Positions 52,514-61,495 of a DNA stretch of 64,000 bases are shown piece after piece; position 1 is the stretch's first letter, and every line of letters starts with the position of its first letter. A program made the position numbers and the translations under genes. Under the pieces are notes generated by a model, which was given only the letters and a program-made list of their open reading frames with translations, was not told the origin of the DNA and did not search any database. The DNA is from Kingella potus (GTDB lineage Bacteria; Pseudomonadota; Gammaproteobacteria; Burkholderiales; Neisseriaceae): NCBI RefSeq assembly GCF_900451175.1, contig NZ_UGJJ01000001.1:744001-808000 (forward strand), read 5' to 3'.

Positions 52514-53299
52514 TCAGTGTACGTCTTTCCAATATTCTTTTTTCAGGAAATAGGCCAGCGGCAGCATCACGGCCAAGAGGAAGATCATAACGGCATAACC
52601 GATCTGCTTGCGCTCAATCTGCGCCGGTTCGCCCATATACACCATAAAGGTAACAAGGTCTTTGACGTATTCGTCATACTCTTTGGTAATGGCCTTGCCT
52701 TCGGGCGTTTTACGGGTCATGGTGCCGGTAGATTCCAAATACATTTTGGGTACCGAATTGCCATGTTCGTCTATTATCATGACGGGGGAGCCTTTGGCAT
52801 CAAGCTCCATGGCCTGTACGCCCTGCTGCTGCCACAAAGGATGCGGCATACCGACTTTGTCGAATACGGTGTTGTTCCATCCGGTCGGTCGGGTCGGGTC
52901 TTTGTAGAAGCCGCGCATATAGGCATAGAGATAATCCGCACCGCGCGAACGGGCAATCAGCGACAGGTCGGGCGGTGCCGCGCCGAACCATTTTTTCGCA
53001 TCTGCGGGACTCATGGCCGACTGCATGACATCGCCCACTTTGTCGGTGGTAAACATCAGGTTGTTTTTGATTTCCTCTTCCGACAGGCCGATGTCGCGCA
53101 GGCGGTTGAAACGCATATTGCTTGCGGAGTGGCACGACAGACAGTAGTTGGTAAAAATCTGTGCGCCGCGTTGCAGGCTGACCTGGTCGCCCAAGTCGAT
53201 GTCCACTTTTTCGTAAGCAGCATGGCTGCCAGCTCCGGCCATGCCGGCGGAGGTTGCCAAAGCGAAGGCAACAATCCATTTTTTCAATGTATTTTTCAT
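52514..53299 (-). CDS. petC: Ubiquinol-cytochrome c reductase, cytochrome c1 subunit
   Basis: This 261-residue periplasmic haem protein passes electrons from the Rieske protein to soluble cytochromes. It has a signal peptide (1-23), the haem-binding CLSCH (residues 53-57), the axial-methionine region near the end of the soluble part, and one C-terminal anchor (IGYAVMIFLLAVMLPLAYFL). The ATG at 53299 follows GAGGGCGGC; it starts 13 bases after the petB stop. With petA and petB it forms the bc1 complex. Confidence 0.96.
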   Translation of the reverse strand: MKNTLKKWIVAFALATSAGMAGAGSHAAYEKVDIDLGDQVSLQRGAQIFTNYCLSCHSASNMRFNRLRDIGLSEEEIKNNLMFTTDKVGDVMQSAMSPADAKKWFGAAPPDLSLIARSRGADYLYAYMRGFYKDPTRPTGWNNTVFDKVGMPHPLWQQQGVQAMELDAKGSPVMIIDEHGNSVPKMYLESTGTMTRKTPEGKAITKEYDEYVKDLVTFMVYMGEPAQIERKQIGYAVMIFLLAVMLPLAYFLKKEYWKDVH

Positions 53300-53312
53300 T
53301 TTGCCGCCCTCG

Positions 53313-54662
53313 TCAGATATTGGTTGCAAACAGATACGCGCCGATCAGGGTAATGGCGGCGTAAACGAAGAACATGACTTTCTGTCTGCCCGTACTCATG
53401 GTTACGCGTTCGGGTACGGGTTTGGTTTTGTCCAGCTTGCTGTAAAACGGCATACCCAGGAAGAATGCGAAATAGATGAAGGACAGGATGCGGGCAACAA
53501 TGGTGCGGGTGTCGGTGGCCACCATCGCACCGAGAATACCCAGTCCGATGAAGGAGATGATGAACAGCACCAAAGCGGTTTTGAAAACCGGGCCGCGGTA
53601 GCGGACGGATTTGACGGGCGAGCGGTCGAGCCACGGCAGCAGGCCGATCAGCACCACGGCCGCGCCCATGCCGATTACGCCCCACACCTGCGTGCCGGCA
53701 AACGAAGGAATGGCGCGCAAGATGGCGTAGAACGGTGTGAAATACCATACCGGCGCGATATGCGCGGGGGTTTTCAGCGGGTCGGCGGGATCGAAGTTGG
53801 GGCTTTCGAGGAAGTAGCCGCCGCCTTCGGGGGCGAAGAACATTACCGCGCAGAAGACAATCAGGAACACCACCACGCCGAGAATGTCTTTCACGGTGTA
53901 GTAGGGGTGGAAAGGAATGCCGTCGAGCGGAACGCCGTTTTCGTCTTTGAGTTTTTTGATTTCCACGCCGTCGGGGTTGTTTGAGCCGACTTCGTGCAGG
54001 GCAACGATATGCGCCACCACCAAACCCAAGAGCACCAAAGGCACGGCGATGACGTGCAGGGCGAAGAAGCGGTTGAGCGTGGCATCGGAGATGGTAAAGT
54101 CGCCGCGTATCCAGGTGGACAAATCGGGGCCGATGACGGGGATGGCGGAGAACAGGTTGATGATGACCTGCGCACCCCAAAACGACATCTGTCCCCACGG
54201 CAGCAGGTAGCCCATAAAGGCTTCGGCCATCAGGGCGAGGAAGATCAGCGAGCCGAACACCCACACCAGTTCGCGCGGTTTCTTAAACGAGCCGTAAATC
54301 AGCCCGCGGAACATATGCAGATAGACGACGATGAAGAAGAAGGATGCGCCGGTAGAGTGCATATAGCGGATGATCCAGCCGCCCGATACGTCGCGCATGA
54401 TGTACTCCACCGCCGTGAAAGCGGCCGGCAGGTTGTATTGGTTCAGATTGCCGTCGGGCTTGAAGTTCATCACGAGGAAGATGCCGCTGACAATCTGAAT
54501 CACCAGCACCAAAAGTGCCAGCGAGCCGAAATAGTACCAGAAGTTGAAGTTTTTCGGCGCGTAGTATTCGGAGAGGTGTTCGCGCCACATTTTGGTCAGG
54601 GGGAAGCGTTCGTCCACCCAGTCCAACAATGCCTTTGCTTTGCTATTGGTTTGGTTTGCCAT
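53313..54662 (-). CDS. petB: Ubiquinol-cytochrome c reductase, cytochrome b subunit
   Basis: This 449-residue inner-membrane subunit carries the two haems and quinone sites of the bc1 complex. Haem-binding histidines lie in RYMHSTGASFFFIVVYLHMFRG and in FFALHVIAVPLVLLGLVVAHIVALHEVG. The Qo-site PEWY-type element is represented by PVWYFTPFYAILRAIP. About eight or nine helices are seen. It is 19 bases after petA and in the same operon. AAGGGACTT precedes the ATG. Confidence 0.97.
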   Translation of the reverse strand: MANQTNSKAKALLDWVDERFPLTKMWREHLSEYYAPKNFNFWYYFGSLALLVLVIQIVSGIFLVMNFKPDGNLNQYNLPAAFTAVEYIMRDVSGGWIIRYMHSTGASFFFIVVYLHMFRGLIYGSFKKPRELVWVFGSLIFLALMAEAFMGYLLPWGQMSFWGAQVIINLFSAIPVIGPDLSTWIRGDFTISDATLNRFFALHVIAVPLVLLGLVVAHIVALHEVGSNNPDGVEIKKLKDENGVPLDGIPFHPYYTVKDILGVVVFLIVFCAVMFFAPEGGGYFLESPNFDPADPLKTPAHIAPVWYFTPFYAILRAIPSFAGTQVWGVIGMGAAVVLIGLLPWLDRSPVKSVRYRGPVFKTALVLFIISFIGLGILGAMVATDTRTIVARILSFIYFAFFLGMPFYSKLDKTKPVPERVTMSTGRQKVMFFVYAAITLIGAYLFATNI

Positions 54663-54681
54663 GTTGAAGTCCCTTGTTTTT

Positions 54682-55266
54682 TTATGATTCTTCGCCGACC
54701 AGGATGGTGGTGTCGTTCAGATATTTATGGGGGGGGACAACCAGATTGGTCGGTGCGGGAACGCCGGAATAGACACGGCCGGCGATGTCGAATTTGGAAC
54801 CGTGGCAGGGGCAGAAGAAGCCGCCTTTCCAGTCCGCGCCCAAATCGGCGGGGGCGATGTCGGGGCGGTAGGTCGGCGAGCAGCCCAAATGGGTGCAGAT
54901 GCCGATGGCCACCAGAACGTTGGGTTTGATCGAGCGGGTGCCGTTTTTGCAGTTTTCGGGCTGGTGATCCACTTCGGAATTGGGATCGGCCATCATGCCG
55001 TCCAGACTTTTCAGGTCTTTGACCTGCTGGTCGGTGCGGTTGACCACCCAGATGGGTTTGCCGCGCCATTCGGCGGTAAGCATTTGTCCCGCTTCGATTT
55101 TGCTGATGTCGATTTCCACGGGCGCACCGGCAGCCTTGGCTTTTTCCGAGGGAAACCAGCTGGCGGCGAACGGCGTTGCCACGCCGAGTGCGGCTGCGCC
55201 GCCCGCTCCTGCCGTCGCCAGCACGAGAAAGCGGCGGCGGCCTTGATTGATTTCTTGATTATCCAT
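54682..55266 (-). CDS. petA: Ubiquinol-cytochrome c reductase, Rieske iron-sulfur subunit
   Basis: This 194-residue protein holds a 2Fe-2S cluster in CTHLGC (124-129) and CPCHGS (152-157), with two histidines as ligands. The N-terminus has a twin-arginine-like signal anchor (GRRRFLVLATAGAGGAAALGVATP). The ATG at 55266 is chosen because the family starts MDNQEI; an ATG at 55278 would add four residues. It is the first gene of petABC-sspAB. A perfect 15-bp inverted repeat (55306-55340) lies in its leader. Confidence 0.95.
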   Translation of the reverse strand: MDNQEINQGRRRFLVLATAGAGGAAALGVATPFAASWFPSEKAKAAGAPVEIDISKIEAGQMLTAEWRGKPIWVVNRTDQQVKDLKSLDGMMADPNSEVDHQPENCKNGTRSIKPNVLVAIGICTHLGCSPTYRPDIAPADLGADWKGGFFCPCHGSKFDIAGRVYSGVPAPTNLVVPPHKYLNDTTILVGEES

Positions 55267-55305
55267 TGTTTCAGTCATCCTGAGATTTCTAAAATACCGA
55301 GCCAT

Positions 55306-55340
55306 TAAACTCCGCAATTCTACCCGAATTGCGGAGTTTA
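55306..55340. promoter_or_regulatory. Perfect palindrome in the petA leader
   Basis: TAAACTCCGCAATTC pairs with GAATTGCGGAGTTTA, 15 of 15 bases, around a five-base loop, about 40 bases before the petA ATG. No U-tract follows on either strand, which argues against a simple terminator. It could be an operator, an mRNA-stabilising hairpin, or the end of the upstream gene. Confidence 0.6.
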
Positions 55341-55389
55341 CTTAAAGCATTATTTAAAATAAGGTAAATTTTTGAAGTGTTTTTTGACT

Positions 55390-56139
55390 TTAAGCAGGGT
55401 TTTGTTCGTCGAGAAAGCAGACCTCCACACCGAACGCGCGGCCGGCGGCTTCGGCCAGCGCGCGGATGCCGTAGCGTTCGGTGGCGTGGTGGCCGGCGGA
55501 GATGAAGGTGGTGCCGGTTTCGCGGGCGAGGTGGTATTGGGCTTCGGAGATTTCGCCGGTAATGTAGATTTGCGCGCCTTCGTCTATGGCCGTCTGAAAA
55601 AAGCCCTGCGCTCCGCCGGTACACCAGGCGATGCGTGCGGCGGGGCGGTCGGACAGTCCGGCCAGCGTCGGTTCGCGTCCGAGTTTTTGCGCCAAATCCG
55701 CTGCAATTCCTGCGGCGGTCTGCGGGCTGTGCGGACGGCCTATGTGCAGCAGGTTTTGCTCGCCGCAGGTGTATTCGCTCTGCCAGCCCATCAGCTTGGC
55801 AAGTTGTGCGTTGTTGCCCAGCTCGGGGTGTGCGTCCAGGGGCAGGTGGTAGCCGGCCATGTTGGTGCCGTGGCGCAGCAGGGTTTCGATGCGGGCTTTT
55901 TTCCAGCCGGTGATGGTGGGCGGCTCGCTTTTCCAGAAGAGGCCGTGGTGGACGAGCAGCAGCTCCGCGCCCTGTTCTGCGGCAAATTCGGCGGCGGCGC
56001 GGCTGGCGGTAACGGCGGCGGCGATTTTGGTAACGTTTGCCACGCCTTCTACTTGCAGGCCGTTGGGGGCGTAGTCTTTAAAGAGGCGGGTTTGCAGGGT
56101 GTCGTCGCACCAGGCGAGGATGTCGCGGCATGAGGCCAT
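55390..56139 (-). CDS. Nif3-like dinuclear-metal-centre protein (YbgI type)
   Basis: This 249-residue protein belongs to the Nif3/DUF34 family, which forms toroidal hexamers with a two-metal site. LLLVHHGLFWKS (the HH pair), MAGYHLPLDAHPELGNN and a late ISAGHHATERYG are the metal-binding segments. Proposed roles include GTP cyclohydrolase-like or metal-insertion functions, none settled. The ATG at 56139 follows AAGGACACC; the longer open frame upstream has no such site. It lies upstream of petA, reading the same way. Confidence 0.9.
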   Translation of the reverse strand: MASCRDILAWCDDTLQTRLFKDYAPNGLQVEGVANVTKIAAAVTASRAAAEFAAEQGAELLLVHHGLFWKSEPPTITGWKKARIETLLRHGTNMAGYHLPLDAHPELGNNAQLAKLMGWQSEYTCGEQNLLHIGRPHSPQTAAGIAADLAQKLGREPTLAGLSDRPAARIAWCTGGAQGFFQTAIDEGAQIYITGEISEAQYHLARETGTTFISAGHHATERYGIRALAEAAGRAFGVEVCFLDEQNPA

Positions 56140-56251
56140 GGGGTGTCCTTGTGTTGTGGTTTCCAAGGCGCGGCATTGTAGCGGAATACGGCTTTTGCCG
56201 GATGTGCGGGAGGCCGGCGAAGTCGGGCAAGGTTTTGGCTGCGGCGGCAAA

Positions 56252-56290
56252 AGGCCGTCTGAAAACCGTTTTGCGGTTTTCAGACGGCCT
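56252..56290. terminator. DUS inverted-pair terminator of prlC
   Basis: AGGCCGTCTGAAAACCG pairs with CGGTTTTCAGACGGCCT around a five-base loop, with TTTT on both sides. Confidence 0.7.
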
Positions 56291-56313
56291 TTTCTTTCGG
56301 CAGACGCGCTGCC

Positions 56314-58356
56314 TTATGCGGCTTCGCCGTCTGTCAGCTCCAGGTGGCGCAGCAGCGCGTCGGCATTGGGTTCGCGGCCGCGGAAGGCGCGGAAGGATTC
56401 TGCCGCGCCGCGCGAGCCGCCGCGCGAGAGGATTTCGGCGAGGAAACGCGCTCCGGTGGCGGCGTGGTTGCCGCTTTCTTCAAAGGCGGCGTAGGCATCC
56501 GCGCTCAATACTTCGGCCCAGGCGTAGCTGTAATAGCCTGCGGAGTAGCCGCCGGCGAAGATGTGGCCGAAGCTGTTGGCAAAGCGGTTGTAGGCGGGCT
56601 GCGGGATGACGGCGACTTCGGCGCGTACGTTTTCCAGCACCTGCGGCCAGTCTTTCAGACGGCCTGTATCGGTTTCGCTGTATATCAGCATATCGAACAG
56701 GGCGAATTCGGTTTGGCGGGCGAGGAAGAGGCCGACTTGGAAGTTTTTGGCTGCGAGCATTTTGCGGTACAACGCTTCGGGCAGGGCTTCGCTGCTTTCT
56801 TCGTGGGCGGACATTCCGCGCAGGGTTTCGTATTCCCAGGCGAAGTTTTCCATAAACTGGCTGGGTAGCTCCACTGCGTCCCATTCCACGCCATTGATGC
56901 CGGACACGCCCAGTTCGTCCACTTCGGTCAGCAGGTGGTGCAGGCAGTGGCCGGTTTCGTGGAAGAGGGTGATGATTTCGTCGTGGCTCAGGCGGGCTTC
57001 CCTGCCGCCTACGGGCGGGGTGAAGTTGCAGACGAGGTAGGCGGCGGGGGTTTGCAGGCGGCCGTCGGCGAAGCGGCGGCGGCCTTTGTAGTCGTTCATC
57101 CACGCGCCGCCGCGTTTGCCTTCGCGGGCGTACAGATCCATGTACACGCCGCCGACGAATGCGCCGTCTTTTTCCAGTTCGTAGTAGCGCACGTCTTCGT
57201 GCCATACGGGGACTTTGCGTTCTTTGAGGCGGATGCCGTAGAGGCGGCCGATTTGGCCGAACAGGCCGTCGAGCACTTTTCCGGCGGGGAAGTAGCGTTT
57301 GACTTCGCTTTCGGAGAAGGCGTATTTGGCTTCGCGCAGTTTTTCCGAGGCGTAGGCGATGTCCCAGGCTTCGAGCTGCTCCAAGCCCAGTTCGGCGCGG
57401 GCGAAGTCTTGCAGCTCGGACAGATCTTTTCTGCCTGCGGGCTTGGCGCGGCGGGCGAGGTCGCGGACGAAATCCAGCACCTGTTGCGGCGAGTCGGCCA
57501 TTTTGGTGGCCAGCGACAGTTCGGCGTAGTTTTGGAAACCGAGCAGGCGGGCTTGTTCCAGCGCGATTTCGAGGCTGCGGGTGATGAGGGCGGTGTTGTC
57601 GAATTTGCCGCCGTTGTCCAGTTCGCTGGCGCGGGTTAGGTAGGCGTAGTGCATCTGCCGGCGCAGTTCGCGGCTGTCGGCGTGTTTCATGACGGCCAGA
57701 TAGTGCGGGATTTGCAGGCCGATTTTCCAGCCGCTTTTGCCTTCGGCCTCTGCGGCGGCGGCAAACATGGCTTTTTCGTCGGCATCGAGGCCGTTCAGAC
57801 GGCCTTCGTCATCGAAATACAGGGCGAACGCGTCGGTGGCATCGAGCACGTTTTGCGAAAACTTCGCGCCAAGCTGCGCCGCTTCGGTTTGCAGCGCGGC
57901 CAGGCGTTCCTGCTGCTCGGGCGGAAGCTCCGCGCCGGCGAGTGCGAAATCGCGCAGGTCGTGTTCCAGCTTGGTTTTCTGCGCGTCGGACAGGCCGGCG
58001 TATTCGGGCGAGGCTTTGATGGTTTTGAAGCGGTTGTAGAGTTCGATGTCTTGGCCGATTTCGGTGAAGAAGGCGGTGGCTTCGGGCATCAGGGCGTTGT
58101 ATTGGGCGCGCAGATCGGGCGTGTCGGCGACGGAATTGAGGTGGGCGGTTACGCCCCAGATGCGGCCGACGCGCTCGGTCAGGCCGGTGAGCGGTTCGAC
58201 GGTGTTTGCCCATGACGGTGCGGCTTCGGACTTGATTTGCGCCAGTTCGGCGCGGGCTTCGGCCATGGCGGTTTCCATCGCAGGGCGGATGTGTTCGGGG
58301 CGGATGTCGGGGAAACGGGGCTCGTCGCCCAGATGGAGCAGGGGGTTGTCGGTCAT
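56314..58356 (-). CDS. prlC: Oligopeptidase A (M3 family)
   Basis: This 680-residue cytoplasmic zinc metallopeptidase degrades short peptides, including cleaved signal peptides. The zinc motif is HETGH at residues 466-470, within FHETGHCLHHLL; GVEWDAVELPSQFMENF follows with the third-ligand glutamate region downstream. The length equals that of the E. coli enzyme. The ATG at 58356 gives MTDNPLLHLGDEPRFPDI, the conserved start. Two DUS copies lie in the gene (about 56656 and 57797). Confidence 0.97.
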   Translation of the reverse strand: MTDNPLLHLGDEPRFPDIRPEHIRPAMETAMAEARAELAQIKSEAAPSWANTVEPLTGLTERVGRIWGVTAHLNSVADTPDLRAQYNALMPEATAFFTEIGQDIELYNRFKTIKASPEYAGLSDAQKTKLEHDLRDFALAGAELPPEQQERLAALQTEAAQLGAKFSQNVLDATDAFALYFDDEGRLNGLDADEKAMFAAAAEAEGKSGWKIGLQIPHYLAVMKHADSRELRRQMHYAYLTRASELDNGGKFDNTALITRSLEIALEQARLLGFQNYAELSLATKMADSPQQVLDFVRDLARRAKPAGRKDLSELQDFARAELGLEQLEAWDIAYASEKLREAKYAFSESEVKRYFPAGKVLDGLFGQIGRLYGIRLKERKVPVWHEDVRYYELEKDGAFVGGVYMDLYAREGKRGGAWMNDYKGRRRFADGRLQTPAAYLVCNFTPPVGGREARLSHDEIITLFHETGHCLHHLLTEVDELGVSGINGVEWDAVELPSQFMENFAWEYETLRGMSAHEESSEALPEALYRKMLAAKNFQVGLFLARQTEFALFDMLIYSETDTGRLKDWPQVLENVRAEVAVIPQPAYNRFANSFGHIFAGGYSAGYYSYAWAEVLSADAYAAFEESGNHAATGARFLAEILSRGGSRGAAESFRAFRGREPNADALLRHLELTDGEAA

Positions 58357-58736
58357 ATAAATACTCGTTTGCTTGAAAATGGGTTGGGGAAAGGCTGTGC
58401 GTTTTTCAGACGGCCTCTGATGCCGTCTGAAAACGGGTTTGGTCAAACCGTGCAGCCGGCCAAATGGGGCTGTTTGGCGGAATTACAGCCCCTGCACGGC
58501 GGCAGGCCGTCTGAAAACGGCGTTTTGTGGTTTTCAGACGGCCTCTTGCCGCCGGGTAGGGTGTGTGGCGCAGCCGCGCACGCGGTTTTTGCTGCTTGGG
58601 AAACATCCCGATTCGCTGCAATACAGAGAACGCGTGCGTCGCCTTTGGGGCGACACACCCTACCTTATGTCCGCGCAGGCTGTGCGGATTCGCCGCGTGT
58701 ACGGATTTCACCGATACCTCCTGCTTTGGCGGCTGT
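58357..58736. repeat. Intergenic region with DUS hairpins and palindromes
   Basis: No gene is visible. It contains an outward-facing DUS pair (about 58404-58434), a DUS hairpin (58504-58544), and two CGCACGCG-family palindromes facing each other (about 58556-58584 and 58630-58662). Confidence 0.7.
58504..58544. terminator. DUS inverted-pair terminator
   Basis: AGGCCGTCTGAAAAC and its complement are separated by about ten bases, downstream of rmuC read leftward. Confidence 0.55.
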
Positions 58737-60416
58737 TTATTCTTCCGCCTCTTCCGTTTTGCCGGCGGCAATCAGGGCGGCGGTTTCTTCGTTTTCTGCG
58801 GCTTCTTCCGCGAGTTTGCGGTCGATTTGTTTGCCGGCTTTCACGCCGAGCCGGTGCAGCTTTTGGGCGCGGCCGATGAGGTTGCCGCGTCCGTCTTTGA
58901 GCTGGCCGAAGGCTTTTTGGTAGGCGGTTTGCGCCTGTTCGAGGTTTTTGCCGACGCTTTGCAGGCTTTCGACGAAGCCGGCGAATTTGTCGTAGAGGCG
59001 GCCGCCTTCTTCGGCGATGGCCAGCGCGTTGCGGTTTTGCTGTTCGTTGCGCCAGATGTTGGCAACGGTGCGCAGGGTGGCCAGGAGGGTGGAGGGGCCG
59101 GCGAGCATGATGCGTTTGTCGAAGCATTCCTGAAACAGGCTGCCGTCGTGTTGCAGGGCGAGCAGGTAGGCCGGCTCGACGGGGATGAACATGAAGACGA
59201 AATCGAGGGTGTCGAGGCCGTCTATCTCGCTGTATTTTTTGGCAGCCAGTTCGGCAACGTGGCGGCGCACGGACTGGATGTGGTCGGCAAGGGCGGCGCG
59301 GGCTTCTTCTTCGCTTTGCGCCTGGGTGTGGCGCACGTAGCCGGTGAGCGAGACTTTGCTGTCGATGACGATTTGCTTGCCGTCGGGCAGGTTGACGAGT
59401 ACGTCGGGGCGCAGGCGGCGGGTGCTGCCGTCGTCCTGCGTTTGCACGGAGGCGGCCTGGACGGTGTATTCGCGCCCTTTTTGCAGGCCGGAGTGTTCGA
59501 GCACGCTTTCCAGAATCATCTCGCCCCAGTCGCCCTGGCTTTTGCTGCGGCTGCCGGTGAGGGCGCGGGTGAGGGCGGCGGCATCGTCGTGCAGGCGGCT
59601 GTTGAGCTGTTGCAGGCGTTTGAGTTCGTTTTCGAGGGTGAGGCGTTCTTTGGCTTCTTTTTCGTAGGTGGCCTGCACCAGTTGGGAGAAGCCGCCGAGT
59701 TTTTCGTTGAGGGGGTTGAGCAGCAGGCCGAGCTGTTCGCGGTTTTGTTCGCTGAAACGGCGGCTTTTTTCTTCGAGGATTTGGTTGGCGAGGTGTTGGA
59801 AGCGGCTGCCGAGCGCGTCGCGGGCTTCGTCGAGCAGGGCGAGTTTTTCTTCGTGCGCCTGCCGCTCTGTTGCGATTTGGGTGGCGAGGCGTTCGTTTTG
59901 CACGCGGCTGTCGGCAAGCTGCTGTTGCAGATCGGAAAAGGCGGTTTTCAGACGGCCTGTTTCTTCCGTTTGCGCGGCGAGGTGGCGGATTTGGCTTTCG
60001 GCGGCGGCGGCCTGGTTGCCGAGCTCGCCGATGCGGTCGTGCAGGCGGGCGGCTTCGGCGCGGGCCTGGTCGAGTTCGGCTTGCAGGGAGGGCAGGCGGC
60101 GGACGTGGACTTTGGCGGCGGCCAGTTCGGTTTCGGCGGCGTTCAGACGGCCTCCGAGGCCGTCTGAACGGGCGGTTTGCGCGGCGAGGTTTTCTTCGGC
60201 GCGGCGGTGGTCGGCCATCAGGCGTGCGTGCCGTTCTTCGAGGGCGGTGAGGCGGTATGCGGCTTCGGCCAGTTCGCTTTGGTGGAGCCGTTCGCGTTCG
60301 GCCGCGCGGGTCTGGTGGCTGTTTTGGCAGACGAGGCGGGTGATGAGGGCGGCGAGGGCGGCGGCAATGAGGACGGCGGCGAGGGCGGCGGCGGTGGGGA
60401 GGAGTTCGGGAATCAT
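58737..60416 (-). CDS. rmuC: DNA recombination protein RmuC
   Basis: This 559-residue protein has one N-terminal membrane helix (about 8-30), a long coiled coil (about 35-240) and the RmuC domain (about 255-480) with QGDWGEMILESVLEHSGL, LRPDVLVNLPDGKQIVIDSKVSL and a PD-(D/E)XK-like core. It limits inversions at short repeats in E. coli. Within the coiled coil, two DUS copies form a perfect palindrome (60141-60169) that reads RSDGLGGRLNA. The C-terminus is acidic (AGKTEEAEE). Confidence 0.94.
   Translation of the reverse strand: MIPELLPTAAALAAVLIAAALAALITRLVCQNSHQTRAAERERLHQSELAEAAYRLTALEERHARLMADHRRAEENLAAQTARSDGLGGRLNAAETELAAAKVHVRRLPSLQAELDQARAEAARLHDRIGELGNQAAAAESQIRHLAAQTEETGRLKTAFSDLQQQLADSRVQNERLATQIATERQAHEEKLALLDEARDALGSRFQHLANQILEEKSRRFSEQNREQLGLLLNPLNEKLGGFSQLVQATYEKEAKERLTLENELKRLQQLNSRLHDDAAALTRALTGSRSKSQGDWGEMILESVLEHSGLQKGREYTVQAASVQTQDDGSTRRLRPDVLVNLPDGKQIVIDSKVSLTGYVRHTQAQSEEEARAALADHIQSVRRHVAELAAKKYSEIDGLDTLDFVFMFIPVEPAYLLALQHDGSLFQECFDKRIMLAGPSTLLATLRTVANIWRNEQQNRNALAIAEEGGRLYDKFAGFVESLQSVGKNLEQAQTAYQKAFGQLKDGRGNLIGRAQKLHRLGVKAGKQIDRKLAEEAAENEETAALIAAGKTEEAEE
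60141..60169. repeat. Perfect DUS palindrome inside rmuC
   Basis: GTTCAGACGGCCT and AGGCCGTCTGAAC are separated by three bases. Such pairs normally sit between genes as terminators; this one is in an open reading frame. Confidence 0.85.
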
Positions 60417-60494
60417 GGTGTCGCGGCCGCTTTCGGCGGCTTGGGTAAAAAAACGGGAAAATTTCCGGCAGGCTGCGGGGCGGGGTATGCGGTT

Positions 60495-61379
60495 TCAGAC
60501 GGCCTGTCTGCGGGCGGCGGCCAGTTCGTCGGTGATGCGTTGCAGGAAGGCGGTGCGCTGCGGGGAGACGGTGCCGCTTTCGGCGGCCTGTTTGACGGCG
60601 CAGCCGGGTTCGCGGCGGTGGGTGCAGTTGTGGAAGCGGCATTGTCCGGCGAGGTGGCGCAGGTCGGGGAAGTGGTGCAGGAGGGCGGCGGGGTCGAGGT
60701 GGTGGAGGCCGAATTCCTGCAAGCCGGGGGAGTCGATGAGGAAGGTGTCGCTGCCGAGGTCGTAGAGTTGGGCGTGGGTGGTGGTGTGGCGGCCGGAGTC
60801 GAGGGCGGCGGAGATGCCGCCGGTGCGGGCGGCATCGCGGCCGAGCAGGGCGTTGGTGAGGGTGGATTTGCCCATGCCGGACTGGCCGAGGAAGATGTTG
60901 GTGTGTCCGCGCATGGCGGGCAGCAGGGCGGCGGCGTTTTCGGCGGCGCAGGTTTCGATGACGGGGTAGCCGAGCGCGGCATAGAAGGCGAGTTTTCCGC
61001 GCAGGGACGCGCTTTCGGGCAGGTCGGTTTTGTTGAGGACGACAAAGGCGGCGATGCCGGCGGCTTCGGCGGCCAAGAGGGCGCGTTGCAGCAGGATTTC
61101 GTTCGGGCTGGGGACGGCGGCGGTTACGACGAACATTTGGCCGGTGTTGGCGGCGATGAGTTTGGTGCGCCATGCGTCTTGGCGGTAAAGCAGGCTTGTG
61201 CGGGGGAGGTAGCCGGTGATGACGGCCTGTTCGGCGTTTTGTATTTGGATGTGTACGAAGTCGCCGCAGGCGTAGTCGACGCGCTTTTTGCGGGTGGTGG
61301 CATCGTAGCTGCGGCCGTCGGCGGTGCGGACGGTGTAGCGGCGGCCGTAGCTGGCGGTGATGCGGGCGGTGTCGGTCAT
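60495..61379 (-). CDS. rsgA: Ribosome small-subunit-dependent GTPase A
   Basis: This 294-residue circularly permuted GTPase releases the maturation factor RbfA from the 30S subunit. The motifs come in permuted order: NKTD (G4), then GQSGMGKST (G1), then DSPG (G3). An N-terminal OB fold and a C-terminal zinc knuckle (CRFHNCTHRREPGC) are present. The ATG at 61379 gives MTDTARITASYG; the much longer open frame upstream is antisense to nothing real and lacks homology. The stop is supplied by a DUS (RQAV, stop). Confidence 0.95.
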   Translation of the reverse strand: MTDTARITASYGRRYTVRTADGRSYDATTRKKRVDYACGDFVHIQIQNAEQAVITGYLPRTSLLYRQDAWRTKLIAANTGQMFVVTAAVPSPNEILLQRALLAAEAAGIAAFVVLNKTDLPESASLRGKLAFYAALGYPVIETCAAENAAALLPAMRGHTNIFLGQSGMGKSTLTNALLGRDAARTGGISAALDSGRHTTTHAQLYDLGSDTFLIDSPGLQEFGLHHLDPAALLHHFPDLRHLAGQCRFHNCTHRREPGCAVKQAAESGTVSPQRTAFLQRITDELAAARRQAV

Positions 61380-61495
61380 GGTGTGCGGTTTCGGCGGGCG
61401 GATAAAGGGCGGATTGTAGCAGAGGTCGTCTGAAAAACGGGTGCGGGCGCGAAAGCCTTTGTCTGCATTGGCCGCAACGGTTTTCAGACGGCCTG

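Noticed and set aside
58563..60167. Long open frame (534 codons) on the plus strand, antisense to rmuC
   Set aside because: It mirrors a GC-rich real gene on the other strand, has no recognisable domain and has extreme composition. Similar mirror frames occur at 58708-61173 (-), 61532-63664 (+), 8128-10662 (-) and 24587-26080 (-).
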